A stretch of DNA of 35,080 bases from a virus, in the IMG/VR virus record IMGVR_UViG_3300048589_000597, positions 1 to 35,080 of that record. One strand, given 5' to 3'. The translations under genes and the position numbers were made by a program. This document shows, piece by piece, positions 13,415-21,871 of the stretch. The notes under the pieces were generated by a model. It saw only the letters and a list, made by a program, of their open reading frames with translations, did no database searches and was not told the DNA's origin. The stretch's first letter is position 1; every line of letters starts with the position of its first letter.

Positions 13415-15276
13415 GCACCGTCAACTCGCCACCCGCTGAGATCAACCCAATAGCCCTGGAAGCGGCAGCGATCGAGTTTCTGAAACGCAAGTGCCGCGCT
13501 GGCGACCCGTTCCCGCTGATCGCCCATATCTGGCCGTCGCTGATCGTCACCGATCCAGCCGAAACAGGATTCTTCGAAGGCGAGCCCGGCAAGCCGCTCG
13601 ACCCTTGCCTGTGCATCGACAACTGGCAGCGCGACATCATCCGATCTTTCTTCGACGACACGATCCGCGAGATTTTCATCAAAGGAAACACGAAGGCCGG
13701 CAAGGGCACGGCCGTCTCGATCGCCATCAATCTGTGGCTCTATGTTTGGGATGAATGCAAGATCATCCTCACGTCGACCAGCTACGAGCACTGCCAGAAA
13801 AACCTCTACGGCGAAGTGCTGATGTGGCGCAACACCGCAGCCGTCGACTTGCCAGGCGACGCCCTCACTGATGAAATCAAGTGCCACGAAACTCGCTACC
13901 TTGTCGTCCGCAACCCGTCGAGCGGCGAAGGCTTTTCAGGGCAACATGGGCCGCGTACTCTATTCGTGTTCGACGAGTCCTCGAACTGCCGCGGGCTGCT
14001 CTACGAGAACGCCCAGAAGCAGTTCCGCAAGATTGTGGCGCTGTCTAATCCTCGCACGCTCTCTGGCTGGTTTTACAAGGGGTACGATCCATGTGTCGAC
14101 CGGGATGTCACGCAGACAGTCGAGGGTGCGTTCGGTCTGAGGCGATGCGTCACTGTCGGCGGCCTCGACTGCTCCAATGTCAAGCGATCGCGACTCGAAA
14201 CGCCTGTTGCGCCACCGAACGGCATCACGATCAAAGACCGCGTATTTCAGCCAAATGAACGCATCCCGGATGAATACTATGTTCACGTCCGGCCGCTGAT
14301 CCCCAACCAATGCGATCTGGCTCGCTTCCAGGGCATCAGTCGCCATCTGGATCAGCGACACGTTGACATCTTCGCTCATGGCAAGTTTCCAACCGAAGAC
14401 ATCGAGAAGCAAGTCATCCTGGCCTCGTGGCTGCGGCGGCACCAGCAAGCGTGGAACTACGAGGCGATCGAGATCGAATGTTTCGCGGTCGACGTGGCCC
14501 GCTCGCTCTCCGGCGACAACACCGTCCTGGCCGTTGGCGGTTTACTGGGGCTCAAGGCGCTGCACACCTGGCAGAAGACGAGCACCACGGAGCATGCTGC
14601 GTACATCGTCCATCTGGTCAGCGAGACGTATGGCATCGACCTGACTAAGCACTGCCATCCCGTCGTGGTTGATACAGTCGGGCTGGGCGCCGGCACCGCC
14701 GACAAGCTCAAGGACATGGGCGTCTGGGTGATCGAGTTCATGGGCGGCGCGGCACCAAGCATGGAGCTGCGGGCCTATTACGGCAACCTGCGAGCCGAGT
14801 CCTATGGCACGCTCGGCCGCCGGCTCAACCCGGATGACCAGTGGGGCGATACCGCCTGGATGCTGCCCGATGACGATGAGCTGGCCCAGGAATTATGTGC
14901 CCCGGAAAAGGTCTATTCCAGTAGCGGCGACAGCCTGCGATTCCTGCTGACGCCAAAGGACCGTCATCCTGGTATGGCCGAGGACGCGCCGACTGTCCGC
15001 GAAAAGCTCGGTCGCTCGCCTGACAAGGGCGACGCCACGGTCATGCTGTTCCATGCCGTCCGCGAGCTGCATTCGCTCAATAGCCAGTTCGCCATGTACT
15101 CTGGCCCGCTCGTGTCGTGGCCGCCAGCGCCGGAGCACATCCAGCGACAGCGCGAGCGCGAAGGACAGCTTGACGAAAACGAAAATGACCTTGTAGCGTA
15201 CCTGGAGCGAAACTACGGCCGCCGTTCCAGTGGAGGCAGCGATGTAAGGTCAATCATTAGCGACGAGAGTTGGTGA
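13411..15276 (+). CDS. terL: Large terminase subunit
   Basis: This 621-residue protein has the expected ATPase and nuclease parts. A Walker A-like GNTKAGKGT lies at 92-100 and Walker B LFVFDE at 184-189, in the N-terminal packaging motor. The C-terminal RNase H-like nuclease is indicated by D361 (FAVDVARS) and D421 (VVVDTVGLG). It drives ATP-dependent genome packaging into proheads and cuts the concatemer. The ATG overlaps the SPFH gene. A candidate small subunit is at 4252-4782; no other nearby gene is an obvious candidate. Confidence 0.9.
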   Translation: MSTVNSPPAEINPIALEAAAIEFLKRKCRAGDPFPLIAHIWPSLIVTDPAETGFFEGEPGKPLDPCLCIDNWQRDIIRSFFDDTIREIFIKGNTKAGKGTAVSIAINLWLYVWDECKIILTSTSYEHCQKNLYGEVLMWRNTAAVDLPGDALTDEIKCHETRYLVVRNPSSGEGFSGQHGPRTLFVFDESSNCRGLLYENAQKQFRKIVALSNPRTLSGWFYKGYDPCVDRDVTQTVEGAFGLRRCVTVGGLDCSNVKRSRLETPVAPPNGITIKDRVFQPNERIPDEYYVHVRPLIPNQCDLARFQGISRHLDQRHVDIFAHGKFPTEDIEKQVILASWLRRHQQAWNYEAIEIECFAVDVARSLSGDNTVLAVGGLLGLKALHTWQKTSTTEHAAYIVHLVSETYGIDLTKHCHPVVVDTVGLGAGTADKLKDMGVWVIEFMGGAAPSMELRAYYGNLRAESYGTLGRRLNPDDQWGDTAWMLPDDDELAQELCAPEKVYSSSGDSLRFLLTPKDRHPGMAEDAPTVREKLGRSPDKGDATVMLFHAVRELHSLNSQFAMYSGPLVSWPPAPEHIQRQREREGQLDENENDLVAYLERNYGRRSSGGSDVRSIISDESW

Positions 15277-15279
15277 TCT

Positions 15280-15468
15280 ATGTTGACGGAGAATGAAATC
15301 CACCTGATCCAGATGCTCGGCGACGCCTACTCTTGTTTTGTCAGTCTTGGCGACCACCATCCAGATGAGTGTAGTGAGTTCGCAACAAAGATACATGACC
15401 TGCAAAGACATGTCATGGCGCGAAGTGCCGAGAGAGAATACCCTACCATCTTTGGCAAATGGACATGA
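15280..15468 (+). CDS. Small unknown protein
   Basis: This 62-residue acidic helical protein follows the terminase gene by three bases and overlaps the next gene. It has histidine/aspartate-rich stretches (LGDHHPDEC). No family is recognised. Confidence 0.5.
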   Translation: MLTENEIHLIQMLGDAYSCFVSLGDHHPDECSEFATKIHDLQRHVMARSAEREYPTIFGKWT

Positions 15469-15749
15469 CCCCGGAAGAACGACAGGAACGCGACTACTGC
15501 CGCAGCTTGCTTTTGGCCTGCCCGACGCCGCGCGATCGGTTGCCGTACACGCCGGAGTTCGATGAGCTGCTTGGCCACTTCCGCCGCCGCTTTCCGAATC
15601 GCAAGATCACAGAGAATGAATTCTGGCGATTGCTCGCGTCGGCGGCCAAGCAAGGCTGGTTGGCTGGAAAGCGAGGCACAGCAACCACGATTGCGCATGA
15701 TTCAAAGTACGAACGGCATGGCTTCTCAGTCACCGAACTAAAGCAATAG
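15459..15749 (+). CDS. Small unknown protein
   Basis: This 96-residue charged protein contains a region resembling a small helical domain (FRRRFPNRKITENEFWRLLASAAK, here 24 residues read as helix-turn-helix-like). The start at 15459 overlaps the preceding gene; ATG 15465 is an alternative. No function is proposed. Confidence 0.5.
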   Translation: MDMTPEERQERDYCRSLLLACPTPRDRLPYTPEFDELLGHFRRRFPNRKITENEFWRLLASAAKQGWLAGKRGTATTIAHDSKYERHGFSVTELKQ

Positions 15750-15751
15750 CC

Positions 15752-16051
15752 ATGGGCGCAAAGCAACCAGAACCGCCGCCACCAGGCACGAAACCGGAGC
15801 CGCCGTTTTCGCCGCCGCCGCCCTCGCTTCGTACTTCCGAAGTAATGCGTATCGAGCTGGTGAACGCCCAAGTGTGCCGCATGAACTTACAGCCCGGCGA
15901 TCGAGTGCTAGTTCGCGTCAGCTCGATGTTGACGAAAGAGCACCGCCAGGCGATTACTGATCAACTTCGCACTGCATGGGGCGATGACATTCGATTTGTG
16001 ATCGCGGACCCGACGTTCGATTTCAGTATTATCAGTTCGGAGCAGAGATGA
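15752..16051 (+). CDS. Proline-rich small protein
   Basis: This 99-residue protein has a proline-rich start (PEPPPPGTKPEPPFSPPPP) and a globular C-terminus with LQPGDRVLVRVSSMLT and FVIADPTFDFSII. The layout of a 'GD-V-L-V' strand, a helix and a terminal strand recalls small phage proteins of unknown role. The stop overlaps the next start. Confidence 0.55.
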   Translation: MGAKQPEPPPPGTKPEPPFSPPPPSLRTSEVMRIELVNAQVCRMNLQPGDRVLVRVSSMLTKEHRQAITDQLRTAWGDDIRFVIADPTFDFSIISSEQR

Positions 16052-16599
16052 ACAACGTTCGCCGATCTTTTTTTGGTCAGATTATTGGTGCGATCGCCGC
16101 CCTATTTGGATTGCCGGCGGCGTGCAGTGCTATATGCCAGACGCCACGTCGTAGCCTACTAAGAGCCGCTCAGCGAGAAAAACTGATGAACGCGATCGAA
16201 GACAACTATCGAGGTGGCAAGCTTCACAGCGATCCGATTATCCTTAGTGGCGGCCGGTTGCCATGGGAAATCTTATGCACGCTGGAAAACGGCAAGCAGT
16301 ACGGTTATCGCTGGGTGGTCTGGGCCAAAACCCCAGAGGAAGCGATAGCAAAAGAGTATGTTCCGAAGATTCACGATCAGGTTGGCGACCGCCAGATTGC
16401 GTCAATTTCCGTTTCGCCAATGCACAATCTTCTTTGTAACTTGAATGGAGCGACTTGCGAGCGAACATGGCGAAAGATGATCGACCGAAAGTCGACAATT
16501 GACAAATGGGAAATCATCGCGCCGGAGACGCATCAATGGAACAGTGCTGCTGGAAAATGGGAAGTCATTTCAGTGGATCGCAGTGACACCGGGGGCTAA
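16048..16599 (+). CDS. Exported or membrane-anchored unknown
   Basis: This 183-residue protein has an N-terminal basic-hydrophobic stretch (RRSFFGQIIGAIAALFGLPA) like a signal or anchor; the RRSFF start faintly recalls a Tat signal. The rest is soluble, with ENGKQYGYRWVVWAKTPEEA and two cysteines. No family is recognised. Secretion is inferred only from the N-terminus. Confidence 0.55.
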   Translation: MNNVRRSFFGQIIGAIAALFGLPAACSAICQTPRRSLLRAAQREKLMNAIEDNYRGGKLHSDPIILSGGRLPWEILCTLENGKQYGYRWVVWAKTPEEAIAKEYVPKIHDQVGDRQIASISVSPMHNLLCNLNGATCERTWRKMIDRKSTIDKWEIIAPETHQWNSAAGKWEVISVDRSDTGG

Positions 16600-16604
16600 A
16601 AGGC

Positions 16605-17006
16605 ATGTCACGCATGACATCCAAGTACAACCTGGGCTCAATGGATCGGTTCTACGATCACCATCGCAACGCGGTACTCTGTTCGTTCGCCACAGCACTG
16701 CACGACGGCCCTCGCCAGCGCTTCGAGTGGTTTATCTACTCCGATCAACGCTCGCCTGCTGGCATGATTCGCGGCAAGCCTGCCGGCAATCCGCCGCGCA
16801 ATACACTGCGAGTCTGCCCGATCATGGCACTTTGTATCTGTCATACAGGTGAACTGTCGTGCAAAGACCCGATTGCGGCCGGCGAAGTGCTTGGCATCAG
16901 TGACATCCTGGAAGACCTGTTGTTTGCCATCGACGAGGAGCCCTATAGCGATTTGGGAATGTATATCCAGTCCGCTCTCGGCATGTGCAAACGATTCCTC
17001 AAGTGA
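16605..17006 (+). CDS. Unknown protein
   Basis: This 133-residue protein has aromatic stretches (FEWFIYSD), a cysteine-rich middle (CPIMALCICHTGELSCKD) and an acidic C-terminus. It lies in a run of small genes between the terminase and portal. No family is recognised. Confidence 0.5.
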   Translation: MSRMTSKYNLGSMDRFYDHHRNAVLCSFATALHDGPRQRFEWFIYSDQRSPAGMIRGKPAGNPPRNTLRVCPIMALCICHTGELSCKDPIAAGEVLGISDILEDLLFAIDEEPYSDLGMYIQSALGMCKRFLK

Positions 17007-17011
17007 GTTCC

Positions 17012-17272
17012 ATGCTCTACTGGCTTAACCGCATTTTCCTGTTACCACTGCGCCGGCTCGGCGATCAGTCGCTGGTGTTCGAGAATCGCCGTCTGTCGCA
17101 AGAAGTAGGCCGGCTAGAGCACGAAATCAGCATGCATGAATTGTCGCTCAAACGATTCGCTGCGCTGCATGAAATGAACATGGAGTTCATTGAAGCCAAT
17201 CGAGCTTGGTTCTCTCGGCAGTCAGCCGAGCTGACGCAAGGCATATCCCGCATGGAGCAGCCGCAAGCATGA
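17012..17272 (+). CDS. Small membrane-associated coiled-coil protein
   Basis: This 86-residue protein starts with a hydrophobic segment (MLYWLNRIFLLPLRRLG) and continues with a coiled coil (about 20-75; LSQEVGRLEHEISMHELSLK). Its stop overlaps the next ATG. The arrangement is like a spanin or holin-type accessory, but nothing confirms this. Confidence 0.5.
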   Translation: MLYWLNRIFLLPLRRLGDQSLVFENRRLSQEVGRLEHEISMHELSLKRFAALHEMNMEFIEANRAWFSRQSAELTQGISRMEQPQA

Positions 17273-17505
17273 TCGAAATTATTCAGCCAGGGTCGCCAGT
17301 CTTAATTGGTGGCCACAGGAATCATCGCGAAAAGTCGGAATCAATTCCGGCAACTGTCATCGCCGTAATGATCGAGGAAAATCGGCATGTCACCTATAAA
17401 TGCATCTGGTGGCAAGGTCGTGACCGCAAGGAATTGTGGCTCGAATCAATTGAAGTCGAGCGCATGCCTGAAACTCAGCAACAGAAGATCGGTTTTTCGC
17501 AATGA
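17269..17505 (+). CDS. Small beta-rich unknown
   Basis: This 78-residue protein has short strands (VLIGG, IPATVIAVMI, TYKCIWWQGRDRKELWLESI) that suggest a small barrel. It is coupled by ATGA at both ends. No family is recognised. Confidence 0.55.
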   Translation: MIEIIQPGSPVLIGGHRNHREKSESIPATVIAVMIEENRHVTYKCIWWQGRDRKELWLESIEVERMPETQQQKIGFSQ

Positions 17506-17804
17506 CCGACACAGAACGCATCGCCGCATTTGAGGGCGTCGGCCGCCGCCTCTGGCCCTTCGTTCGATTCTTTGGCCTCTCAGGAGCCTGCCCGGAAGCG
17601 ATCGAGGCGATGAACGACCTGGGGCAGCTCATTGGTGTCGAGACGACGCAGCACGTCGACGCGGGCGACCTGGAAAAAGAGGCTTACAACCGCGCGATCG
17701 ATGCCGTCAAAGAACTGTACGAGAAGCAATTCTTCCGCAAGATGTTGCGGCGAGAGTCTGAGCAATTTTTGGCGACACTCGAAGAGAGCCTGAAAATCAA
17801 GTGA
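17502..17804 (+). CDS. Small helical unknown
   Basis: This 100-residue protein is mainly helical with a charged C-terminus (EQFLATLEESLKIK). Starts and stops overlap its neighbours, so it is in the same operon. No family is recognised. Confidence 0.5.
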   Translation: MTDTERIAAFEGVGRRLWPFVRFFGLSGACPEAIEAMNDLGQLIGVETTQHVDAGDLEKEAYNRAIDAVKELYEKQFFRKMLRRESEQFLATLEESLKIK

Positions 17805-17947
17805 CCGATCGCCGTATTCGTCGCATCAAATCCCGCCGCGCCAAGCGGTTTCGGCAGGAAGCCAAAGCCGCCATCTGGTACGAAAACCTAGGCAGAAAGC
17901 GCTATTGCCCAGTAGATTGTCTCCGCGTCGGAAAACGACCGTGGTAA
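17801..17947 (+). CDS. Very small basic protein
   Basis: This 48-residue GTG-started protein overlaps the previous stop and is very basic (RRIRRIKSRRAKRFR near the N-terminus). A CPVDC motif lies near the C-terminus. It could bind nucleic acid. It is too short for a firm call, but coupling supports translation. Confidence 0.4.
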   Translation: MTDRRIRRIKSRRAKRFRQEAKAAIWYENLGRKRYCPVDCLRVGKRPW

Positions 17948-17964
17948 CTCTATGGAGGTTCGTC

Positions 17965-18222
17965 GTGCATTACAGAAACGGGCGTGAAGCGAAGAACGGC
18001 GACAAGATCATCCAGCTTGGCGGGTACGGCAGCGGTCCAGTTCAGATTGTGGCCGCAGGTGTGCTTTATGACGCCACTCCCGGCAGCGACCACTGCAACG
18101 GCAACATCGCGCCGATTCAGCAGGCCATCACTGGCGCGTGTCTGTGCGACTGCCTGCACATGGATGACGTGGCGGCGATGATCGCCGAAAAGGGTCTCGA
18201 CAAGCGGCCGGAAGGCAAGTGA
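17965..18222 (+). CDS. Small phage protein with C-terminal Cys/His motif
   Basis: This 85-residue protein begins at a GTG seven bases after GGAGG, which decides the start. It opens with HYRNGREAKNGDKIIQL, a pattern of small phage proteins, and ends with CDHC-like spacing (CLCDCLHMDDV). The stop overlaps the next ATG. No function is known. Confidence 0.55.
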   Translation: MHYRNGREAKNGDKIIQLGGYGSGPVQIVAAGVLYDATPGSDHCNGNIAPIQQAITGACLCDCLHMDDVAAMIAEKGLDKRPEGK

Positions 18223-18404
18223 TGTCCATCGGCAAGCCAATCGCTTGGACCTGGACCAGGGACGGCCAATACCGCCCTTGCGTGTGGGAGTTAAGTCGCG
18301 CCGACCGAATTGCGATTGGGCTCGAATCCCCTCGCAATGTCGGCGGGCGGTTGCAGCGAAAAAGCCGACTACGAAAGAAGCGAACTAAGTGGCTCGATAG
18401 CTGA
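18222..18404 (+). CDS. Small basic unknown
   Basis: This 60-residue protein ends in a basic run (RLQRKSRLRKKRTKW). Its ATG overlaps the previous stop. The region after about 18340 is close to the portal start but in another frame. Low-information sequence; no family. Confidence 0.4.
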   Translation: MSIGKPIAWTWTRDGQYRPCVWELSRADRIAIGLESPRNVGGRLQRKSRLRKKRTKWLDS

Positions 18405-18435
18405 GATCGCCACAGCGGAGAATGGAAGCTCGCCG

Positions 18436-20001
18436 ATGAAGCTCGACATGATCCTCTCGGACGCGCGGCGGCGCACTGACGAGTACCGCACGCTGTCTCT
18501 TAAGGCCGCCAGCGCCAGCGCGTCCGCTCGATCCGGCGGCACGTTCTATTCGCAGCAGCACTCAAACGAGTTTGGCCGCCACCGCGAAACCGAGCATCAC
18601 CGCGAGCAGTACAGGCACTTCCGCGGCTACGTCTACACCGCCATTCGTCCGATCGCCACACGCATCGCCCGCCAGGAATTCCGCGCTGGCACGATGCCGA
18701 CCAGCCTGTCGCGGCAGACTGCCGGCCCGGAACGCACGAAGATGTTCCGCGAGCGCATGTATTGCATCCAGGCCGATCCGATTCTGCGCAAGACATTCCA
18801 GCGGGCGCCAGACTTCATCCGCAAGCAACTGGCCGAAGGAATGGAAGTTAATCACAACCATCCCATGCTGCGGGCGTTCGAGACGCCGAACGATCTGATG
18901 GAGCGATGGCACCTGTCATACTTCACCGCCGCCAGCGTGCAGCTCACCGGCAAGAGTTACTGGTATCTCGATGGCCCGGACGAAAATGGCGAAATGTCGA
19001 TCTGGCCGTTCCCTGCCCACTGGGTTACTCCAGTCTTCGGCAGGCGCACCACGATCGAGCGATGGGATGTCACGCCGACCGGGCAGACAAAGCCGATTCC
19101 GATTCCCGCCGATGACATGTGCTATTTCTATCTGCCGGACCCGGAAGACCCGACCGGCGCTCTGTCGCCGCTGCAAGCCAATGCGTTTTCCGCCGTGCTT
19201 GGCGAGCACGTCCAGCGATCACAACTAGCCAGCTATCGCAATGGCCCCAAACCCGGCGTGGTCATCAAGGCTGGCCGCTTGCCTGGTCCCGATGGCCGCC
19301 CAATGGACCAGCGCCGCATTCTCAATCCGAAGCAGCGGCGGCAACTGATCGATGCCGTCAAGTACGCTTACGCTGGCGTCGAGCACCACGGCGAGCCGGC
19401 CATCATCGACGGGTTGATCGAGGACATCTATCCCTGGACCAACTCGCCAGCCGAAATGGACTACATCAACACCGACACACACCTGGGCAAGCGGATCGAT
19501 CGCGGCTACGGCGTATCGCCGATTTCGTCCGGCGAAATGGAGGCCAGCAGCTACGCCTCGTCGGCACTGGCTGACAACACGCTCTGCGCCAACGTGGTCA
19601 ATCCGCAGATCGTGATGATGAGCCAGGTGATGACTCGCCGCTTCCGCACCAAGTTTCCCAGCGACGGCGGCGACCTTTATGCCTGGATCGAAGAGTGCGA
19701 GCCGCACGATGCCGAAATGCACTTCGCCAAGATGCAATGGGCTGCACAGCTCGGCATCACCAGCGAGAACGACATCCGCGAATTCCTGAACATGGAGCCG
19801 TCGACCGACGAGCGGGCCAAGCAGCCGATGCGCGATGTCCAGGCCGAGCAGCAAGCCGCACAGGCTGAGCAGGCCCATGGCTTCAACATGGAACGTACCG
19901 AGCTTGTCATTGGGGCAAAGGAACAGCAGGCTAAGGCCGCCGCCAAGAAACCGCCCGTGAAGAAGCGGGTACCGAAGGGCAAGGGGGGCAAGGCGACATG
20001 A
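18436..20001 (+). CDS. Portal protein
   Basis: This 521-residue protein is placed as expected between the terminase and head genes and has portal-like features: a long central region with YFYLPDPEDPTGALSPL-type loops, NPKQRRQLIDAVK, and the conserved late motif NVVNPQIVMMSQVMTRRF. Portals form the dodecameric DNA gate at one capsid vertex. The ATG at 18436 follows GGAAG; an upstream in-frame TTG near 18310 is less likely. The C-terminus is helical and basic (KKPPVKKRVPKGKGGK). The stop overlaps the metallopeptidase start. Confidence 0.88.
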   Translation: MKLDMILSDARRRTDEYRTLSLKAASASASARSGGTFYSQQHSNEFGRHRETEHHREQYRHFRGYVYTAIRPIATRIARQEFRAGTMPTSLSRQTAGPERTKMFRERMYCIQADPILRKTFQRAPDFIRKQLAEGMEVNHNHPMLRAFETPNDLMERWHLSYFTAASVQLTGKSYWYLDGPDENGEMSIWPFPAHWVTPVFGRRTTIERWDVTPTGQTKPIPIPADDMCYFYLPDPEDPTGALSPLQANAFSAVLGEHVQRSQLASYRNGPKPGVVIKAGRLPGPDGRPMDQRRILNPKQRRQLIDAVKYAYAGVEHHGEPAIIDGLIEDIYPWTNSPAEMDYINTDTHLGKRIDRGYGVSPISSGEMEASSYASSALADNTLCANVVNPQIVMMSQVMTRRFRTKFPSDGGDLYAWIEECEPHDAEMHFAKMQWAAQLGITSENDIREFLNMEPSTDERAKQPMRDVQAEQQAAQAEQAHGFNMERTELVIGAKEQQAKAAAKKPPVKKRVPKGKGGKAT

Positions 20002-20564
20002 GCATGACGCTCGACCAGCTGCTTGGTAAAGCTGCCGCCAAGATCAGGGGAAACCTATGTCGCAAGCCGGCTGGGCGAACTGGTGGCGGCCAATTTACAT
20101 CATGCGGCATCGGCGGCGCACCGCCAGCAACTGGCAGTAAACGCGAACTATTGAACAATGTACCAATTAGCCACTATTCATGGGCCGGTCCAGGAGAAAA
20201 GTCGCAGCCATTCCCGGACAAAGAGGGCTTTTCTTATGTCGAACAAGCGTACTCTCAAATTGTTGCTGATATGCCGGAGAAGATGGCCAGTGCGATCAGC
20301 AGCCAGTTGGTTTCGATCGTTGTGCATGAAACATCAGAGGACATGAGCAAGGCGGTCGGCCTGAAAGGCGCACGTGCTGCTTACGATTCGTATATGGGTC
20401 GGGTGCATATAACAACACAGGGGCCATCTAAATTTTTTGATAGACGCGATCAGATTGAATCGACCCTAGCGCACGAACTGTCGCATGCAGCAGACGTTAT
20501 AAAAGCCGGGATGAGAAGCGGAGTGCAGATGCGTAGCGACAGTAGCGACTGGAAGGCGGCGTAG
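19998..20564 (+). CDS. Zinc metallopeptidase-like protein cut by an amber codon
   Basis: This 188-residue reading frame starts by ATGA overlap with the portal stop. It has a GRTGGGQFTS motif at about 26-35, shared with the next protein, and a zincin HExxH site, HELSH at 159-163. It ends at TAG 20562, before the region where a third ligand usually lies. Continuing in frame, TNPAEGFAEF (after the TAG) matches the third-ligand region of such peptidases. Phage proteins of this type may be virion-carried effectors or maturation enzymes. As read, the protein is probably incomplete. Other genes here use TAG as a normal stop. Confidence 0.75.
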   Translation: MSMTLDQLLGKAAAKIRGNLCRKPAGRTGGGQFTSCGIGGAPPATGSKRELLNNVPISHYSWAGPGEKSQPFPDKEGFSYVEQAYSQIVADMPEKMASAISSQLVSIVVHETSEDMSKAVGLKGARAAYDSYMGRVHITTQGPSKFFDRRDQIESTLAHELSHAADVIKAGMRSGVQMRSDSSDWKAA

Positions 20565-20714
20565 AAAAAGGAAGGCGAAAGGCTGTCTAAGTATGCAAAA
20601 ACAAACCCAGCCGAAGGATTCGCTGAATTTGGACGAGCGGTGATTTTGGGTCTTGTCGACAAAAAAACATTCCCGTTGTCTTATGCCGCTTGGGAAAAAT
20701 TCGGTCTACTATGA
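20565..20714 (+). pseudogene. Downstream half of the amber-split metallopeptidase
   Basis: In frame with the upstream gene, codons after TAG read KKEGERLSKYAKTNPAEGFA and continue to a TGA at 20712-20714. The TGA overlaps the ATG of the next gene, exactly as other borders do here, which suggests that the reading frame once ran through. Causes may be a recent mutation, a base-call error or readthrough. Confidence 0.68.
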
Positions 20715-21520
20715 TTCTCACTGAATTATTCAACGTGCCTGTAACCAAGGACGGCAAGTTCGGGGATGCGTGGATTCAGCGAAAGCGATCCAGAAAGAAA
20801 TCGCTGGAATCGCTGCTCAATGAAGCCACAGACCTACTCACCAAAGCCAACGCCTGTCACTTGCCCGCAGGCCCGCGCGGCGGGCAGTTCTGCTCCGGCC
20901 GTGGCAGTGGTGGCAAGCGTGGGACTGCCGCTGCGAAACCTGCCGCCAAGGCGAAGCCGGCCGCCAAGGCGAAGCCGGCCGCCAAACCAAAGACCGCTGC
21001 GAAATCAGGGGCCTCGCGAGTTCCCGAACAAAAGCCGCTCACGTCGAAGGCCGAGCGGGCGAAGGCGACGTACAAGCCGTCGACAAAAGAGAAGCAGGCG
21101 TTCGCCGACAAAGTGGAAGCCATGATCGCTCGCAAGCTCGGCGCGAAGCGCACCGATGACAACAAGCCGATGGACAATACGATCAAGATCAACGGGAAGC
21201 TGCACGGCGTTGAAGTCAAAGCGATGGTCGACAATAAGAACGGCAAAGTGACAGTCCACCCGGAGAGCAACCAGCGCAAAAAAGAATGGGCTGGCGGCAA
21301 GAGGCCAACGCACCTGATCATCTATGATGGGCAAAAAGAATTCTCCGGCGGCAAGAACGCGCATCAGTATACTGGGCACAATCTGTATTACTGCCGGGGG
21401 ACGGGTGCGTTTCGCGCGAAGGCCCAATACAAAGCCAAGAGCGTAGCCGAAATCAAAAAGCTCATGGCCCTGAGCGATTCCGAATTTGAAGCACTTAAGC
21501 GAAAGCAGCGCGGCAAATGA
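20711..21520 (+). CDS. GGQF-motif protein with nuclease-like C-terminus
   Basis: This 269-residue protein has AGPRGGQFCSGRGSGG at about 53-68, an Ala/Lys/Pro tail (about 75-97, AAKAKPAAKAKPAAKPK) and a C-terminal domain with GVEVKAMVDN and HPESNQRKKEWA. Similar C-terminal domains occur fused to MuF-type phage head proteins, and the E-x-K strand recalls PD-(D/E)xK nucleases. It could be a virion-carried effector acting on DNA. ATG 20711 overlaps the metallopeptidase frame's end. The nuclease call is tentative; the motif similarity to its neighbour is visible. Confidence 0.6.
   Translation: MILTELFNVPVTKDGKFGDAWIQRKRSRKKSLESLLNEATDLLTKANACHLPAGPRGGQFCSGRGSGGKRGTAAAKPAAKAKPAAKAKPAAKPKTAAKSGASRVPEQKPLTSKAERAKATYKPSTKEKQAFADKVEAMIARKLGAKRTDDNKPMDNTIKINGKLHGVEVKAMVDNKNGKVTVHPESNQRKKEWAGGKRPTHLIIYDGQKEFSGGKNAHQYTGHNLYYCRGTGAFRAKAQYKAKSVAEIKKLMALSDSEFEALKRKQRGK
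20942..20977 (+). repeat. Two perfect 18-bp tandem repeats (AAKAKP codons)
   Basis: The 18-base unit at 20942-20959 and 20960-20977 is identical, followed by a diverged copy. It encodes the H1-like linker between the GGQF motif and C-terminal domain of the 20711-21520 gene. Confidence 0.85.
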
Positions 21521-21870
21521 GTTACTACGCAATCATCGACGACCGGGTGGCCGACAAGATCGCCACGACGCGCGGCTATAGCGACCTGGGAAAGTGGATC
21601 GACACGCTCTCCGTCGAAGACCACGGCGAGCTGATCCATGTCCGCGAGCATGGCTGGTCGCAGCAAGTCATGTCGCTCATTCAGCAGCTTGGCAAGGCGC
21701 TGCGCGACGCGCCGCCAACGAACAACTCGGTTCTCACGACGGCGCGCGGGCTGCTCAAGACGATCCGCGATGCCAAGCCGACCGCCGACAGTGTACTCGT
21801 CATTTCCGACGGCGCAGACGGCGAACTGCCTGGCGATGACACCCCAAAGGATGATTGGTCGCAATACTGA
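21517..21870 (+). CDS. Unknown protein in the head module
   Basis: This 117-residue protein starts by overlap with the preceding stop. It has a strand-like start (MSYYAIIDDRVADKIA), an RGYSDLGKWIDTL helix, and an acidic C-terminus. No family is recognised. Its position between the effector-like gene and the MuF gene suggests an immunity-like or assembly role, but that is speculation. Confidence 0.55.
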   Translation: MSYYAIIDDRVADKIATTRGYSDLGKWIDTLSVEDHGELIHVREHGWSQQVMSLIQQLGKALRDAPPTNNSVLTTARGLLKTIRDAKPTADSVLVISDGADGELPGDDTPKDDWSQY

Positions 21871-21871
21871 C

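Noticed and set aside
18310-18435. Longer portal start at TTG 18310
   Set aside because: The extra 42 residues look unlike portals and overlap the 18222 gene; ATG 18436 has a ribosome-binding site.
20562-20564. Genome-wide recoding of TAG
   Set aside because: Many genes here (for example those ending at 446, 8630, 12420, 30706 and 34334) end in TAG at positions fitting neighbours.
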